From: Candidatus Kuenenia stuttgartensis
GTDB lineage: Bacteria; Planctomycetota; Planctomycetia; Isosphaerales; Isosphaeraceae
DNA: 42,443 bases
Direction: 5' to 3'
Assembly: GCA_945865635.1 (NCBI GenBank)
Contig: CAMBEP010000043.1
Location: 1-42,443, forward strand
The notes under the pieces are model-generated. The model saw only the letters and a program-made list of their open reading frames with translations. It ran no database searches and was not told the DNA's origin. Shown here one piece after another: positions 1-12,800 of the stretch. The first letter of the stretch is position 1; each line of letters starts with the position of its first letter. The position numbers and the translations under genes were made by a program.

Positions 1-3000
1 AGGTTCACAGTCCCGCCTGAGACCGTCATATAACCAAGCGTTCTGTTCGATACCAGCGTACCACCCGTGACATTCGCAAGGCCGATAACCTGACCACCGG
101 ATACGTTGGATGTACCGCCGGTGACTAACAGAGACGCCAGAGTCCCGCCTGTCTGGTTCAATATATTGGCTGACGTTGTCGCACCAACCGTACCAGACGT
201 GATTGTTGCCGTACCAGCCGATTGAACATCCAGCGATGTCAGGTTCGCTGCACTTGTCAGTGTCCCATTGACGGTTGTTGCACCCGCTGACCCAGCAACC
301 AGGTTCGCCGTGCCGGCATTAACATTCAACTCACCAAGCGTGCCGCTGGATGTCAAATTGCCTGTGCTTGTGATTGTTGTTGTGCCACCAACAATACCTG
401 CGGAATTAATCGTCGTCGTGCCACCCGAAAGACTGGCTGAACCTGTGATGTTTCCAGAACTTGTGAAGGTTCCAGCCGACTGGGTCAGATTCGTCGCCGT
501 GCCACCCGTCAGGTTCGTCGTGCCACCATTGACTGTCAGGGCCTGGAGCGATGCATTGGCTGTCAGATTCCCCGAACTTGACACCGTCGTTGTGCCACCA
601 ACAATTCCGCCATTATTAATCGTCGTCGTGCCGCCCGAAAGGCTGGCAAAGCCTGTGATGTTCGCAACACTCGTGACTGTACCGGCCGACTGCGTCAGAT
701 TCGTCGCCGTGCCACCTGTCAGGTTTGCCGTGCCACCATTGACTGTCAGGGCCTGGAGCGATGCATTCGAGGTGAACGCACCAGCCGTGACCGTCGTCGT
801 CCCGCCCACTGTAGCTGGAGATGTGGCGGTCGTCGTGCCGTTGGTCACTGCCAGAGTGGTTTGAAGCGTGCCACCCGTGATGTTCAGGGTCCCGTTGCTG
901 GTGACCGCACCACTCACATTGCCGCCTGTCACTGCCGTCGTTCCCGAACCGCTCACTCCAAGGGTCGTCAGGTTACCGGTCGTGTTTAGGCTACCTGACC
1001 CACTGATAGTCGTCGCACCAATCACAACCCCACCGACGTTGATGTTGCTCGTACCAGCCGAAACTCCCAGGGTACCGGATATGCTCCCAACACTGGTAAG
1101 AGTTCCGTTGGTTTGCACGACATTCGACGTTGAACCACCTGATAGAATTGATGTCGTTCCATTATTAACAGTCAACACACCACCAAGAACTCCACTAACA
1201 TTCAGAGTTCCATTGACTGTGCTTGTACCATTTACATAACCATATTGTCCGATCGTCACGACACCAGGCAAATCAAGATCACCGATCAAAAGTGTTGCAA
1301 TGGTTCCGTTCGAGGAGACCGTTCCGCTCACATTCAAGGTTGCATTGTTGACTTGCGTAAGGCCACGCACATATCCGCCTGCTGTAATCGTGGTCACACC
1401 GGACATTGCACTCAGATTGCCAGTCACATTACCAGCGATACTGACGGTTGGACTATCTCCATAGGTTGTAAAGACATCCCCATTAACAACTGCACCAGAT
1501 TGAATCGTCACAGATGCATTCTCAGATGCTCCGACAGCGTATTGACCTCCGTTGACGATACCGTTGGAAGTAAACGAAGCATTCCCCTGAACTGCGACAC
1601 TACCGATAGCAGCGGATGCACTATAGTTTCCAGATGGATTTAATGTACCAACGGAGTAATTATTCAGAATCAACGATCCAGCCATGTTTGCGGATGTATT
1701 GATCACGGCATTGTTATTAAGGACAAAACCAATATTAGCATCTGTCAACGTACTGCAACTGTTAAGAGTCAAAGTACCATTATTCACAACGACCGGCGCA
1801 ACCAGGATCGTTCCATTATTGGTCACCGCAGTCGATGAACCATCAATTGTTAAATTCGTGACACTACCGAGATTTAAGAAAGTACCACCCGTAATATTGG
1901 TTTGCGTCGGGATACTCGCCGAAGCACCCACTGTGAAGCAACTCGTTCCCGATTGGTTGAGGACCGGAACCGTATTGGTAATCGTAAGGCATCCACCACT
2001 GAAATTTGCCTGATAATTCACGTTGGCCGCAGTGACCGTACCACCTGTCTGGGTAAGATAAGGTGTCATGTTTCCTGTGTTGGCGGTGACTGTACCACCG
2101 GAAACCGTCATGTTGCCAGCTTGCGTATAGCCAGGCAGATAATTGATCGAACTACCGCTCACATTGGTCGAACCAAGAACTGTTCCCTGCACATTGACTG
2201 TGCCAGCTGCACCAGAAAGAACCAGCCCATTCACAACACTACCTGCCAGAAGCGATACCGTACCACCAGACAAGGCCATGCTCGTTGATGTGCTGATATT
2301 ACCAGTGCCAGTGATACAGACGGTTGGTGAACCGGAAAGCGATAGATTTGTCACACAAGAGGATATACATCCCGATGCTGAACCACCTATATTAAGGGTT
2401 CCTGTTGCATTGCCTAAAAAGTTGAAAGTCGCAACGTTATTAATTGTGACGATACCACCCAACGTGGCCGTTGTCTGAATAATAAGCGAACCTGAAGAAG
2501 AATTGATAGCCGTGTTGGTGGAAGCAGTAAGAGTTAAGGCTCCCGTACCCGTGTTGGTAATATTGTTACCGGTAATGGCACCTGAACTTGTCAAATTACC
2601 TGATGAGGAAAGTGCTATATTTCCACTGACAGTTCCCGATGAACCAACATTTAAGGTTCCAGATACGACCGATATATTTCCTGCATAGTTGACGTTATTC
2701 GTGATTTGAAATGTCGTTGCAGCTGTGTTCAGAACAACCGCAGTTGACGAACTATAACCAGATTGTGGAGTAACGAAGGTCGAACCAATATCCAATCCAT
2801 CCTGTGCGGATCCGCCTGGAAACAATCGTACATTAGTATTGTTCAAATTATTGGTAATAGTCCCCAAAATATCTTGATACAAATTCGTTGTAGTTACACC
2901 ACCAATTGCAAACGTTAGAGAATTGTTATTCAAAGGATTCCGAATTGCGTTCGTTCCATTAACATTCAGGGTCGTTGTCACACCACCACCAACACCAGTG

Positions 3001-3326
3001 ACAATAATATTTGTAATGGAATTGCTTGTAACTAGACCAAAGTTACTCGTACCTGCTACAGTTAAATTTGTTGCGAAACCTGTAATTGACGCTGTATCAA
3101 GCGGATCGTTGTAATCAATATTTATCGTACCAATAGGATTTTCAGTGATACTTACAGTCGGCAACCACCGTTGCTCAAGTATTTCGAGAGTATCTTTGAG
3201 CTGGTCGCGCTTCGATCGCTTGGCGACTTCCTGTAACTGGCGTTGGCGGCGCGAGGAACGCGCACCATTTTTGCCGTTTGAGTCGCTGTTACCAAAGAAT
3301 TTACCAAATGCGTTGAATGCGGCCAT
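1..3326 (-). CDS. Giant Asn/Ser/Thr/Gly-rich beta-repeat surface protein, C-terminus cut off by window edge
   Basis: The frame is open from an ATG at 3326 to the left edge, giving about 1108 residues and no stop. An AGGAG ribosome binding site lies about eight bases upstream. The first 45 residues are strongly basic, followed by a LEILEQRWLPTVS motif at about residues 48-60. This matches the LExRxxPA-type leader seen at the start of many large planctomycete extracellular proteins. The rest is low-complexity beta-strand sequence dominated by Gly, Thr, Ser, Asn and Val (for example SGGTTTINNGG), suggesting a parallel beta-helix or autotransporter-like beta-strand repeat. A 70-residue tandem repeat is visible near 380-800. 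There is no classical signal peptide and no enzyme motif. It is a paralogue in style of the gene at 3868-15219, which lies upstream on the same strand. A surface or matrix role is inferred from composition and leader only. Confidence 0.85.
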   Translation of the reverse strand, partial: MAAFNAFGKFFGNSDSNGKNGARSSRRQRQLQEVAKRSKRDQLKDTLEILEQRWLPTVSITENPIGTINIDYNDPLDTASITGFATNLTVAGTSNFGLVTSNSITNIIVTGVGGGVTTTLNVNGTNAIRNPLNNNSLTFAIGGVTTTNLYQDILGTITNNLNNTNVRLFPGGSAQDGLDIGSTFVTPQSGYSSSTAVVLNTAATTFQITNNVNYAGNISVVSGTLNVGSSGTVSGNIALSSSGNLTSSGAITGNNITNTGTGALTLTASTNTAINSSSGSLIIQTTATLGGIVTINNVATFNFLGNATGTLNIGGSASGCISSCVTNLSLSGSPTVCITGTGNISTSTSMALSGGTVSLLAGSVVNGLVLSGAAGTVNVQGTVLGSTNVSGSSINYLPGYTQAGNMTVSGGTVTANTGNMTPYLTQTGGTVTAANVNYQANFSGGCLTITNTVPVLNQSGTSCFTVGASASIPTQTNITGGTFLNLGSVTNLTIDGSSTAVTNNGTILVAPVVVNNGTLTLNSCSTLTDANIGFVLNNNAVINTSANMAGSLILNNYSVGTLNPSGNYSASAAIGSVAVQGNASFTSNGIVNGGQYAVGASENASVTIQSGAVVNGDVFTTYGDSPTVSIAGNVTGNLSAMSGVTTITAGGYVRGLTQVNNATLNVSGTVSSNGTIATLLIGDLDLPGVVTIGQYGYVNGTSTVNGTLNVSGVLGGVLTVNNGTTSILSGGSTSNVVQTNGTLTSVGSISGTLGVSAGTSNINVGGVVIGATTISGSGSLNTTGNLTTLGVSGSGTTAVTGGNVSGAVTSNGTLNITGGTLQTTLAVTNGTTTATSPATVGGTTTVTAGAFTSNASLQALTVNGGTANLTGGTATNLTQSAGTVTSVANITGFASLSGGTTTINNGGIVGGTTTVSSSGNLTANASLQALTVNGGTTNLTGGTATNLTQSAGTFTSSGNITGSASLSGGTTTINSAGIVGGTTTITSTGNLTSSGTLGELNVNAGTANLVAGSAGATTVNGTLTSAANLTSLDVQSAGTATITSGTVGATTSANILNQTGGTLASLLVTGGTSNVSGGQVIGLANVTGGTLVSNRTLGYMTVSGGTVN
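378..800 (-). repeat. Intragenic tandem repeat, 210-bp period
   Basis: Two consecutive units 210 bp apart (70 codons) are nearly identical. For example GACTGTCAGGGCCTGGAGCG occurs at 531-550 and again at 741-760, and the segments around 388-460 and 598-670 match closely. The unit encodes a strand pattern of the type LTGGTATNLTQSAG. The high nucleotide identity indicates recent duplication within the giant gene, and the period keeps the reading frame. Confidence 0.8.
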
Positions 3327-3380
3327 TGTCGAAAACTCCTGAATCAAACTCTTGGGACGGTACTGTTGTTTTTGTTACGA

Positions 3381-3410
3381 CCTGATCAGGCATGCCGCAT
3401 GGCGTGCCAT
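3381..3410. promoter_or_regulatory. Cluster of short palindromes upstream of giant gene, possible operator
   Basis: Three palindromes abut in 30 bp: CCTGATCAGG (3381-3390), GGCATGCC (3389-3396) and ATGGCGTGCCAT (3399-3410). They sit 55-84 bases upstream of the ATG at 3326, where a regulator site would be plausible. No regulator can be named. Confidence 0.25.
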
Positions 3411-3808
3411 AACCGCTGTATCTGTAGGATGTGTAGGATTGTTACGATCAATACCGAAGAACTTCATGACTTTGTACGCTTATTTTAGCGACCTGTCACA
3501 TTCGATTTGCATCTCATGGGAGCATGTCATCAAGCAACTCACGACACGGGATATTCTTGTTGTTCTGCATTCGTTGTTCCAGTGATCTCTCTGTGGTGCT
3601 ACCGATAAAGCGATCTCCTGCTTAGTATCTATCCATGCCTGAGGCGGTGTTCCCAATGATTCTTACGCAAACCATCCACGGACACACTCTCATCTACCTG
3701 ATCTACTGAACTCAACACTGACAATAGATCCGTATTTCGATGACTTATCATACGAATCATACCAAGAATGACAAGGATTTTGTTTTTTCTTCATCACTTT
3801 TGAAGAGT

Positions 3809-3834
3809 GCGATGTTGACGATTTGCAACATCGC
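3809..3834 (-). terminator. Hairpin downstream of the 3783-residue giant gene, possible terminator
   Basis: A perfect 9-bp stem (GCGATGTTG / CAACATCGC) with an 8-base loop lies 34-59 bases past the stop codon of the minus-strand gene ending at 3868. It is not followed by a T-run on the minus strand, so it may act as an RNA 3'-end stabiliser or a weak terminator rather than a canonical intrinsic terminator. Confidence 0.4.
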
Positions 3835-3867
3835 AAAGCTCATCAAAACGTTCTCAATCCTGATCTA

Positions 3868-6800
3868 TCAAGGGAATAGCTTATAGATTTTTGAAGACTT
3901 CTTGACATTCGAACCATCCGTGAACACATCACGATTACCATAGAAAAACCAGTTCTGCGGAAGGGTTCCAGCCGTGATCGAGTTAACCAGGTTATCATCA
4001 AACACCGTTCCATCAGGTCCAGGACTACCATTCGAGGAATACATCCGGATATTAGTGTAGTTGACGTTGCCAGGTGTTGTGACACTGACTCCAGTCGTTC
4101 CAATGGTTGAAGTCTTCGTCGTGAAGTTAGTGTTGTTGGTCACGCCACTCCACTCATTCATCATGGATCTAAGGACAAAATCCACATAATTGCTTGGAAT
4201 TCCGTAAGCCGTACTCACGCCTCCAGTTTCAAAATCGACATAACAGCCAATGTCCAGATTCCAGCCAGCTCCACCAACCACAGTATCCTGACCAAAGCTT
4301 CCGATCAGGATATCGTTGCCATCACCACCTGTGATGTAGTCATTACCGTTGTTGCCAACGAGAATATTGTTACCGGTATCGCCTGTCAGACTATCACGGA
4401 TAGACGATCCGAAGACATCGCGAATATTACTGGTCCGAAGTGTCGATCCAGATCCGATTCCAGTCGCTGCCTTATTCAAAAGGTTCACTGTCACGCCAGA
4501 CGAGTAAGTGGAATAGTCAAGCGTATTGTTGCCAGTTCCACCGTTCAAGGTGCCCGATAGTGAACCACCTGGCCCCATTCGGATGACGTCATCACCAGAA
4601 CCGCCAACCAGATTCTCTGCCGATGCAAAGCTGTCGATCACACCAACACTGGCTGTCGCATTGGAATAGTTGAAGTATTTCACGGTGCCTAGACTCGAAC
4701 CGACGACATTTGCCTCGAGTTGATTACTGTAGGCAAATGAAGCATTTGCACCGTTTGTTCCACTGAAAGCCAGGAAGTCGTTGCCATTACCACCGTTAAT
4801 CACAGACATGCGTGCAGAATTTGAAGTGATGCTGAAGGTATCAACCAGAACATTACCAATCAGATTCTCAGTGTTGGTGAATGTCAAATTCGATGAGTTC
4901 ACGCCTCGACTTAGATAGACCACACCACCATAAGCCGAATTGACATCGAAGAAGTTCTTCTGGTTGCCGCCACGAATGGTGTCTGTTCCGGCAGCACCAT
5001 CAAACGAGCTGACATAAGATCCTGTCGCCGTCATGGTCAGGGTATCATTCCCGCCACCCGCCTGGATCGTTACCGGTACAGCAGCACCGACATTGAAGCT
5101 GTCCTGGCCATTACCGCTGGAGATCGTACCACCTGTGATCATATTAGATGTCAAGGTGATTGTATTGTTGCCTGCACTGCCTGCCGTGGTTCCCAAGTTC
5201 GCATTCAAAGCAAAGTTTGCTGTCAAAAGCGAGACACTGGCGGTGCCAAGTGGCGTGAGGTTCAAAGTGGTCGGGGTGATCGTCAGATTATTCGAAGCAC
5301 TTGATGCTGGGTAGTTGAGGTTCAACGTCAGAGGACCATTGATCGTACTGGCTGTCGCCAGATTCGCTCCCATGGCCACATTGTTCAGAGATGTCGTGCC
5401 CGTGTTCGTCAGATTCATGCCCCGACCTGTGCCGCCAAGAGTCAGATCAGTCAAAGCCAGAGAGATATTCGATCCAGTGACCGAAATTACGGTACAGCCT
5501 GATGCTGAGTTCAGTATCGCAGGTGTTCCAGCCACGTTGGACTGAATCGTAATCGACCGGATGGCTGACAAAGAGACATTGGCATAGGTCGCACCGGACT
5601 GGAAGCTCAAAAAGCCATTGGTATCAACCAGCGAGGCAGCATTGTCAAACAGGACTCCAGAGCCCACGAAGAGATCACCAAACCGGATATTGCCCGTCCA
5701 ACTGGTCGATGTGATGTTTGCGCCGGATTGTAGTACGGTTTGACCGGTCGCCTGCGGGAACAATGCCGACTGATTGCCTGTCGGGGCGACCAGTGAGAAA
5801 CTCATGTTCACTGCGAATGTGCCGTTGTAGGTACCATTCGCAATGGTGATGGTTCCATTGGATGAGACAGCGGCGACACCTCCCACCAGAGGCGTGGCAG
5901 GAACTGGGTCGTAACTCTTCATCTCGGCAAAGCCGTCAAGGCCGATCGTATAATTGGCATTGTTATACGATTGCACCGCTCCAAATTCGACACCCGCCCA
6001 ATTCGCATTGACCACAACCTGAGTCTGAGTACCAAGTGCCAACGACCAGATCAGAGCAAAATCATTGTAAGGAGCTGTGGTTCCAAACTTGTAGGTCGTG
6101 TAGAGATCATGAGCCGAATCGTTTGGAATGGATAGAGGTACACCCGTGATCAGAGGTACAATACTCGTGCCGTTATTGTAGTCAAACTGGCCGCTAATGA
6201 TGGCATTCGCGTCTGTGTTGTTCACAAGTGGCAGCCAACTGTTCAACGACCCCGGTGCCACAAAGTTACTGCTGATCGCAATATTTGCCACAGCATTGCC
6301 CAAAGAAATCGGGCCGCTCGTATTGAGTTGGTCAAATTGCCCCTGAGTACCGCCATTGACACGGTAATTAACTGTGTCGTTAGGATACAGAGTAATACCA
6401 GAGACCGTTAGGTTGCCGATTTGTTGGGCATCCGGCATCACCGTGCCAGAGATGTTCGAAACACCAATCAGGTTGATAGTCAAATTGTTCGCAAAAGATC
6501 CATTGCTTAGAATTTGGCCGTAAGTCCCTGTTGCAACGGACAATGTCGAGTTTGACGCTTGAAGTTGCGTCGTACCGATTGTGATGTTTGATGCCGCAGT
6601 CAGACCATAAGTCAACTGTGTCGTGACATTCGAAGCATTGACATAGGAGACTGGATCGCCTAGGGATGCACTGCTCCAGCTTCCGTAAACCACAACATTC
6701 GAGACTTGGTCAGGAGCACCGATCAGTACGAAATCATTATGGCCTGTACCACCTTCATAAACCGACAGGAAGTATTGACCACTGACAAGCTGATAACGCC

Positions 6801-9800
6801 CGCCATTGGCCAAGGTCGTCATGTTGCCGGTCACATTGGCCGAGAGGCGCGAAGATGTCGAATTTGTAGAATTGCTTAGCTGATTCAGAATACCATACTG
6901 AGTATTCAACGTTGGCACATAGCTGCTGATGTTTGAATAGCTCAGGACTGCATTACCCAAGCCCATCGATGTGGTCTCATTTGCCAGGTTGTACTGGGTG
7001 TAAGTACCTGCCGTCGATCCCCCCACTCGTACAACAAGCGTCGTGTTGGAGGACAACGACCAGTCACCTTCCGTATTCACAATTCCCGACGTAGTGCTGT
7101 TCCCTGAATTCAATGTCAGCGTCAAACCACCCGTGGCTGTGTTCACACCACCTGTGTAATTGGCGGACCCACTATTGGTCTGAATCCAGGCCGTGTCACC
7201 TGTTGTCGCCAGATTGACAGCTCGCTGAATGCTTGGAGTCAGAGATGTAGTCGTGTAGCTGTTGTTGGTGACATAGGTGCTTCCAGACTTGATCAGAACA
7301 AAGCCAAATCCTGCTTCGTCCACTCCATCCGTATTCTTGTCCACAATTTGGTAGGCTTGGTCGACTGTCAGGTTTGCACCTGCCGATACCCCGCCAAACG
7401 TGGCCGATGTTGCCGTAACAACTGTGCCATTTGACTTGTCCGAGATGTATGTCGACAGGCTCGATGCCAAATTGGCATTCCCAATGTTCAGAGTCTGACC
7501 CGTGGATTGACCTATCAGATAAATCCCTGTCGAATTCGATCCAGAAACGGTCAGACCTGTTATGGATGTCGTACCCAAGTCAACGCTATTCACCAACTCC
7601 AGACCAATCATGCTGTTGGCCGAAGTCCCACTCCCACTGATCGTCACATTGCTCAATGTGAGATTGGTGAGCGTTCCACTTGTCGTACCAACATGGATTC
7701 CAAAACCATTCACCGAAGAATTCCCAGACAGCCCATTATCGGACACCGTCAGGTTAGAAAGTGTGACGTTGGTGAACGTTCCATTTGTAAGATTCAACAG
7801 GATCCCACCCGAGCCTGCCACTGACGAACCGTTATCATGGATGTTTAGGTTTGAAAGCAGAGCATTATTCAACATCCCAAGCGAGATCCCACTGTTGGTG
7901 TTGTTGGCAAATGTTGAACTGGTGATCGAAACCCCTGTGAGACGATTCTGGTTGGTGTTGACCGTTGTGTCGGCCTGGGCCAGGATCCCATAGGAACCGT
8001 TGTTGAATGTGCTGCCGCTAATGGACAGACCACTGATCGACCCAGCACTCGTCACACTCAGGCCGGTTCCGGATCCGTCAACTGTCACTCCGGAAAGCAG
8101 CATTGTTGTGACAGGACCACTCACAAGAATTCCAGCCGTATGGGTCGTCATACCCACGGTGGTCAGATTGACGTTTGACGACGTTCCAGAAAGTGTGAGA
8201 ACCGTGCCTGAAAGATTGTTGAAATTCGAATTCTGAATCGTCAGACCTGAGACATTACCTATGAAACTCGCACCATAACCACCCAGGTTGTTGAACTGAA
8301 CATTGGTGAAAGTCGCGTTAGTCAATGTCTTATTCACAACAAGTGTGATCCCGTGATCAGAGGCGTTGCTGAAATTCGAACCACTCACCGTCAGATTCGT
8401 CGTTGAACCGTTGAGTGTAAGAACAGATCCATTGGCATTGGTTGCTGTCACGCTTGAGACTGTCACGGATGAGGCTGTGTCACCAAAGGTCAGAACCGAA
8501 CCATTGGCATTCGAGGCCGTCACACTTGATATCGTCAGCCCGCTGACTGGGCCCTGAAGATTGGCGAAAGAAGCGCCAGAATTATCAAACTGATCGTTGC
8601 TCAAAGTTGCATTCGTGAGGGTCTCGCCCGAAGCCAGCGAGAAGGCTGTCCCCGTCGCGTTGCTGAAATTCGTGCCACTCACCGTCAGGTTCGTCGTGGT
8701 CCCACCCAAGGCCAGAACATTGCCACCGGCAGTGGCGAAGTTCGAATTCGTGACGCTCAGGTCGGTCAAGGCCAATGCGCTGAATGAAAGAACCGTTCCA
8801 TTGGCATTCGTCGCTGTCACGTTGGATACGGTCACGGATGAGGCTGTGTTACCAAAGGTCAGAACTGAGCCACCAGAACGCGAGGCAGTGACGTTCGTCA
8901 ACGTCAGGCCACTGACTGGGCCTTGAAGATTGGCGAATGCTCCCCCTGCATAATCAAACTTGTCGTTTGTCAAAGTCGCGTTGGTAAGTGAAACACCAGC
9001 ACCAAGAGTGATTGCATCACCAGTGCCGTTACTGAAATTGGAGTTGGTGATGGTCAGATTGGTGGTCGTTCCACCAATCGTCATTACGTTTCCACCAAAG
9101 CTGCCATTGGTATTCGTGATCGTAAGATCGGTCACGGTCCCTGCCAGATTGAAAACGGTGCCGGAGACTTGATTGATCTCGATTTGATTAAGTGTCGCAT
9201 TTGTCAGCGATCCACCTGTCGACAAAGAAATACCATTCGTATTTCCATTCATGGTCAGGTTGGTCAAGCCAAGAGTGGTCACTTGCCCTGCACTACCAAT
9301 TTGGGCCGCCTGGCTCAGATTACTGAACGTCGTGTTCGAGATCTGCAGGTTTAAGAGTGTGGAATTCACAAACAATCCCGTACCGGAATTCGATACGCCA
9401 GAGAGCGACAGGCAACTCATCGTCACATTTGTTGATGCAACTGTCACTGTCGCCAAACTCGTGTTCGCAGCAGTAATCGTTGTATTGGCCGACGAATCAC
9501 CCTGGATGTTCAGAACCTTGTTGACATTCAGGTTGTTGACATACGAACCATTCTTGACATAAATCGTGTAGCCATTGCTTGCTGCATTTATCGCACGCTG
9601 AATGTCTGCTGATGTGTTCGGAGTGTAATAGCTTGAAGGTGTCACAAACAAGTCTGAGGACTTCAGGCGAACCAGGCCGAACGAAGCATTGTCAATCTTG
9701 TCAACAATCTTGTCCTCAATCCCAAACAGTGTCGAACGCTGAGTCGTGTTCGAACCACTCAAAGTGCTAAGGACGTTGCCTGTAAACTGTGTCGTGCCAT

Positions 9801-12800
9801 CAATCAGGAAGTCTTGCGAAGTCTGATTCAGAATGTAAAACCCAGATGCGCTAAACACATTGTTTGCACCCAGACTGATTCCACCTGTTGTGCTGGTCAG
9901 GTTCAGGTCATTCGTATTATTGCTGAATGTCACATCGTGAATTGTGCCATTGGCCGTCGCGCCGTTGAGCACAATGCCATTGGCCGCATTCGAAATCAAA
10001 GTGGCGGTAATGTTTGCAAAACCATCTGTGACCATAACACCTGTCACTGTGGCCGAAACATTGGAATTAAGATTCAACCTGCCTGTTGACGAGAATTGAA
10101 TTCCTGTTCCGCTACTGGCCTGAATCAGACCACCTGCAATCGTCGCACTGCTCGCTGTGATGTTCACACCGATGTTACGAGCCGCAATCACGGGAACACT
10201 GGCATTGCCCGTAATGGTAAGGTTGCCATTCGTGCTGGTGTAACGAATCCCTTCGGAAGCTCCACCATTTAACGTCACACCACTGATCGAAGCATTCCCG
10301 TTGGAAACCTGAATCCCAATCGAATTGGTCAAATTCGGAGATTGGACTGTACCGGCTGAGATTGTCAACGAACCAGTCGAACTGAAACCAATCGTCGGTG
10401 CATTCGCCGAATTCGAAGTGTACGTTCCACCACTGATGCTCAGAGGTCCTGTGCCCACCTGAACAGCCGACACATCTCCATAAATGGTCGTCAGATTCGA
10501 AGTCGACTTGCTGATTGTGACAGAGGCCACACTTGGTGCCAGCAGACCATTCGAACCATGAATGGTTGTGTTTGCCGCAGAACTGTCAATCGAAATCACC
10601 GATGTAGCATTCGTTACATAAATGGCATTGGCATTGGTCGTGACATTTCCGCCTGTAATCGTCAGATTTCCAGTCCCGACAACGATGCCATCGCTACCGG
10701 TTACACTCGAATAAATCGTGCCACCCGTCATTACTGTCACAGGGTTCGTTCCCTGCTGAGAGATTCCAACTCCAAATCCACTGATATTCGCTGGAGAATA
10801 AATGTTGACTGAAGAGCTGTTAACGGAAATTCCAATACTGCCAATATTTAATGAATTCGTCGCATCCAGTGTCGCTTGGTTCAATGTCAAAACGGAACCA
10901 CCAGTAGCTGATACGCCTGTCACTGCGATCGCGGACCCGACATTAAATCTTGTTCCGCCATCCAGAGTCATCATGGCTCCATTGGCAACAAATCCACCGT
11001 CAACTGTAAACCCTGCCATACCATTAGCAACGGCATTGACAGTCAAAGCATTGACGGTCACATTCGGGTAGAATGTGCCGTTACCGGGGAGGGATGATGT
11101 GTTTGGATCAAAACTTTGACTGTATTCAACCAGAATTCCTGAGATCGATGCATTCGAAACCGAACCGCCTGTGATAGTCAGCGGCTGATTCGTATTCGTG
11201 ATGTCGTAGCCCACGTTATACCCGACGATCGTGTTGTTCGCCAAAGTCGCAACACTTGTCCCAGTCATCTTCTGTACGTAAACACCAATCGTGCTACCAG
11301 TAATATTAGCCCCCAGAGTGGCGTTCATCCCAGTCGCCAGGGTGAACGTATTGCCATGACCCGAGCTACCAATGGTCGGGGCACTTGCTGCACCCGTGAA
11401 ATTCGAAAGCGTTGCTCCCGTAGCGTAGGAAGAAACATTGTTGTCAAGTACCGATACAGAACCATTGGACGCCAGGCTGAAATTCTGCATCACGAAACCG
11501 TTCGTCACGCCTGTCATCGTGCTGTTCGTCAGCGATATATAGCCATTGCCTATAGAAATCACACCGCCATCGAAACCATATCCACCAATATTCGTAAAGG
11601 TGCTGTTCTGAACTTGCCCAGTTGCCAGAACGGTTCCATTATTGTTCAGATAGACACCGGCATGAACCAGATTTTGCAGAACTTCATTGCGGACCGTCAA
11701 ATTGCCGATCGGGGTCAAGGCTGTTCCATTGAAATTGGTCACGCCATAACTGACGCCGCTTAGCGATCCGTTATTCAACAATGGCGTGGTACCGTTCGAT
11801 CCATCGATGGTCAGGCCGAGAATCTGAACATCACTTGACTGAACCAGAAACGCTGCATTCGAACCGCTGTTCGGAGCAACTGTTGTCACATTGCCTGGGC
11901 TGTACTCGTTGGCACCGATAATCACCGTGCCGGTCTTTGTCGAATCTATCGTGACGGATTCGGCAAACGTTCCGTTTTGGATATAAACCGTTTCGCCTGT
12001 CCCGACCATATCCACCACGGGCTGAATCGAACGGCCTGTAACCACAAAATTCAAGGTGTTGTACAAAGAGACATAGCCCAGTGTCGGGACACTGGAGTAA
12101 TCAACCGTTCTTGACTCAATGCTGAAAACGGTTGGCAACTGACTCGTCGTAAAAGCACTTGCCGATGGCTTAAAACTATAGGAAGGTGACGTGCTGGTGA
12201 ATGTCACGTTGTTCGCATCAAGAGTCCCCCGAATTTGGGTCACTTGATCATAGTAAGCATAGTTTTCGAGCTTGATGAAATCTGTGGTCGGATTGATCAT
12301 CGTCGTCGAACCAAAACTGTCGCCAGTCAGCTTCGAATTGATCCCGTTGATCAATACACTGTATTGACCACCACTGACCACGACGCCTGAATTCAGAGTA
12401 AGGTTCAGATTCGGCACGGCAGACAGTGTGGAAGCCACACCTAATGTACGGATCCCGGAAGTATTCGAATTGTCTGTGCCGCTAAGTGTGATACTGGTAT
12501 TGCCCAGCGTCAGATTTGCACCAGCAAAAGAGGAATTCGAACCATCGATCAAAATCGCATTCCGGAAAGATGTCGACGCATTGCTTGCCAGTATGCTCGC
12601 ATTGCTGATCGAAGTCACACCACCAGTCACCAAGAGGGTTGACCCTTGATTACCCACATTCGATTCATTCGTGACAGTCGAAAAGGTTCCGCCCGAAATT
12701 GTCGATGTACCGCCCTGAATAATCGTCGATCCACTGAGCGTTCCGCTGGTCATCACCAGATTGCCCGCGGTAACCGTAAAATCCCTGGTGATCGTACCAC

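Larger units (their letters stand above)
3327..3867. other. 541-bp intergenic region between two giant genes
   Basis: No convincing gene is present. It should hold the 3' end signals of the 3868-15219 gene and the promoter of the 3326 gene. Visible structure is a perfect 9-bp inverted repeat at 3809-3834 and a run of abutting short palindromes at 3381-3410. No clear -35/-10 pair was identified by eye. Confidence 0.6.

Noticed and set aside
378..9085. CRISPR-like appearance of regularly repeated segments
   Set aside because: The repeats are long, in frame, contiguous and coding, without short identical repeats separated by unique spacers, and no cas gene is present.
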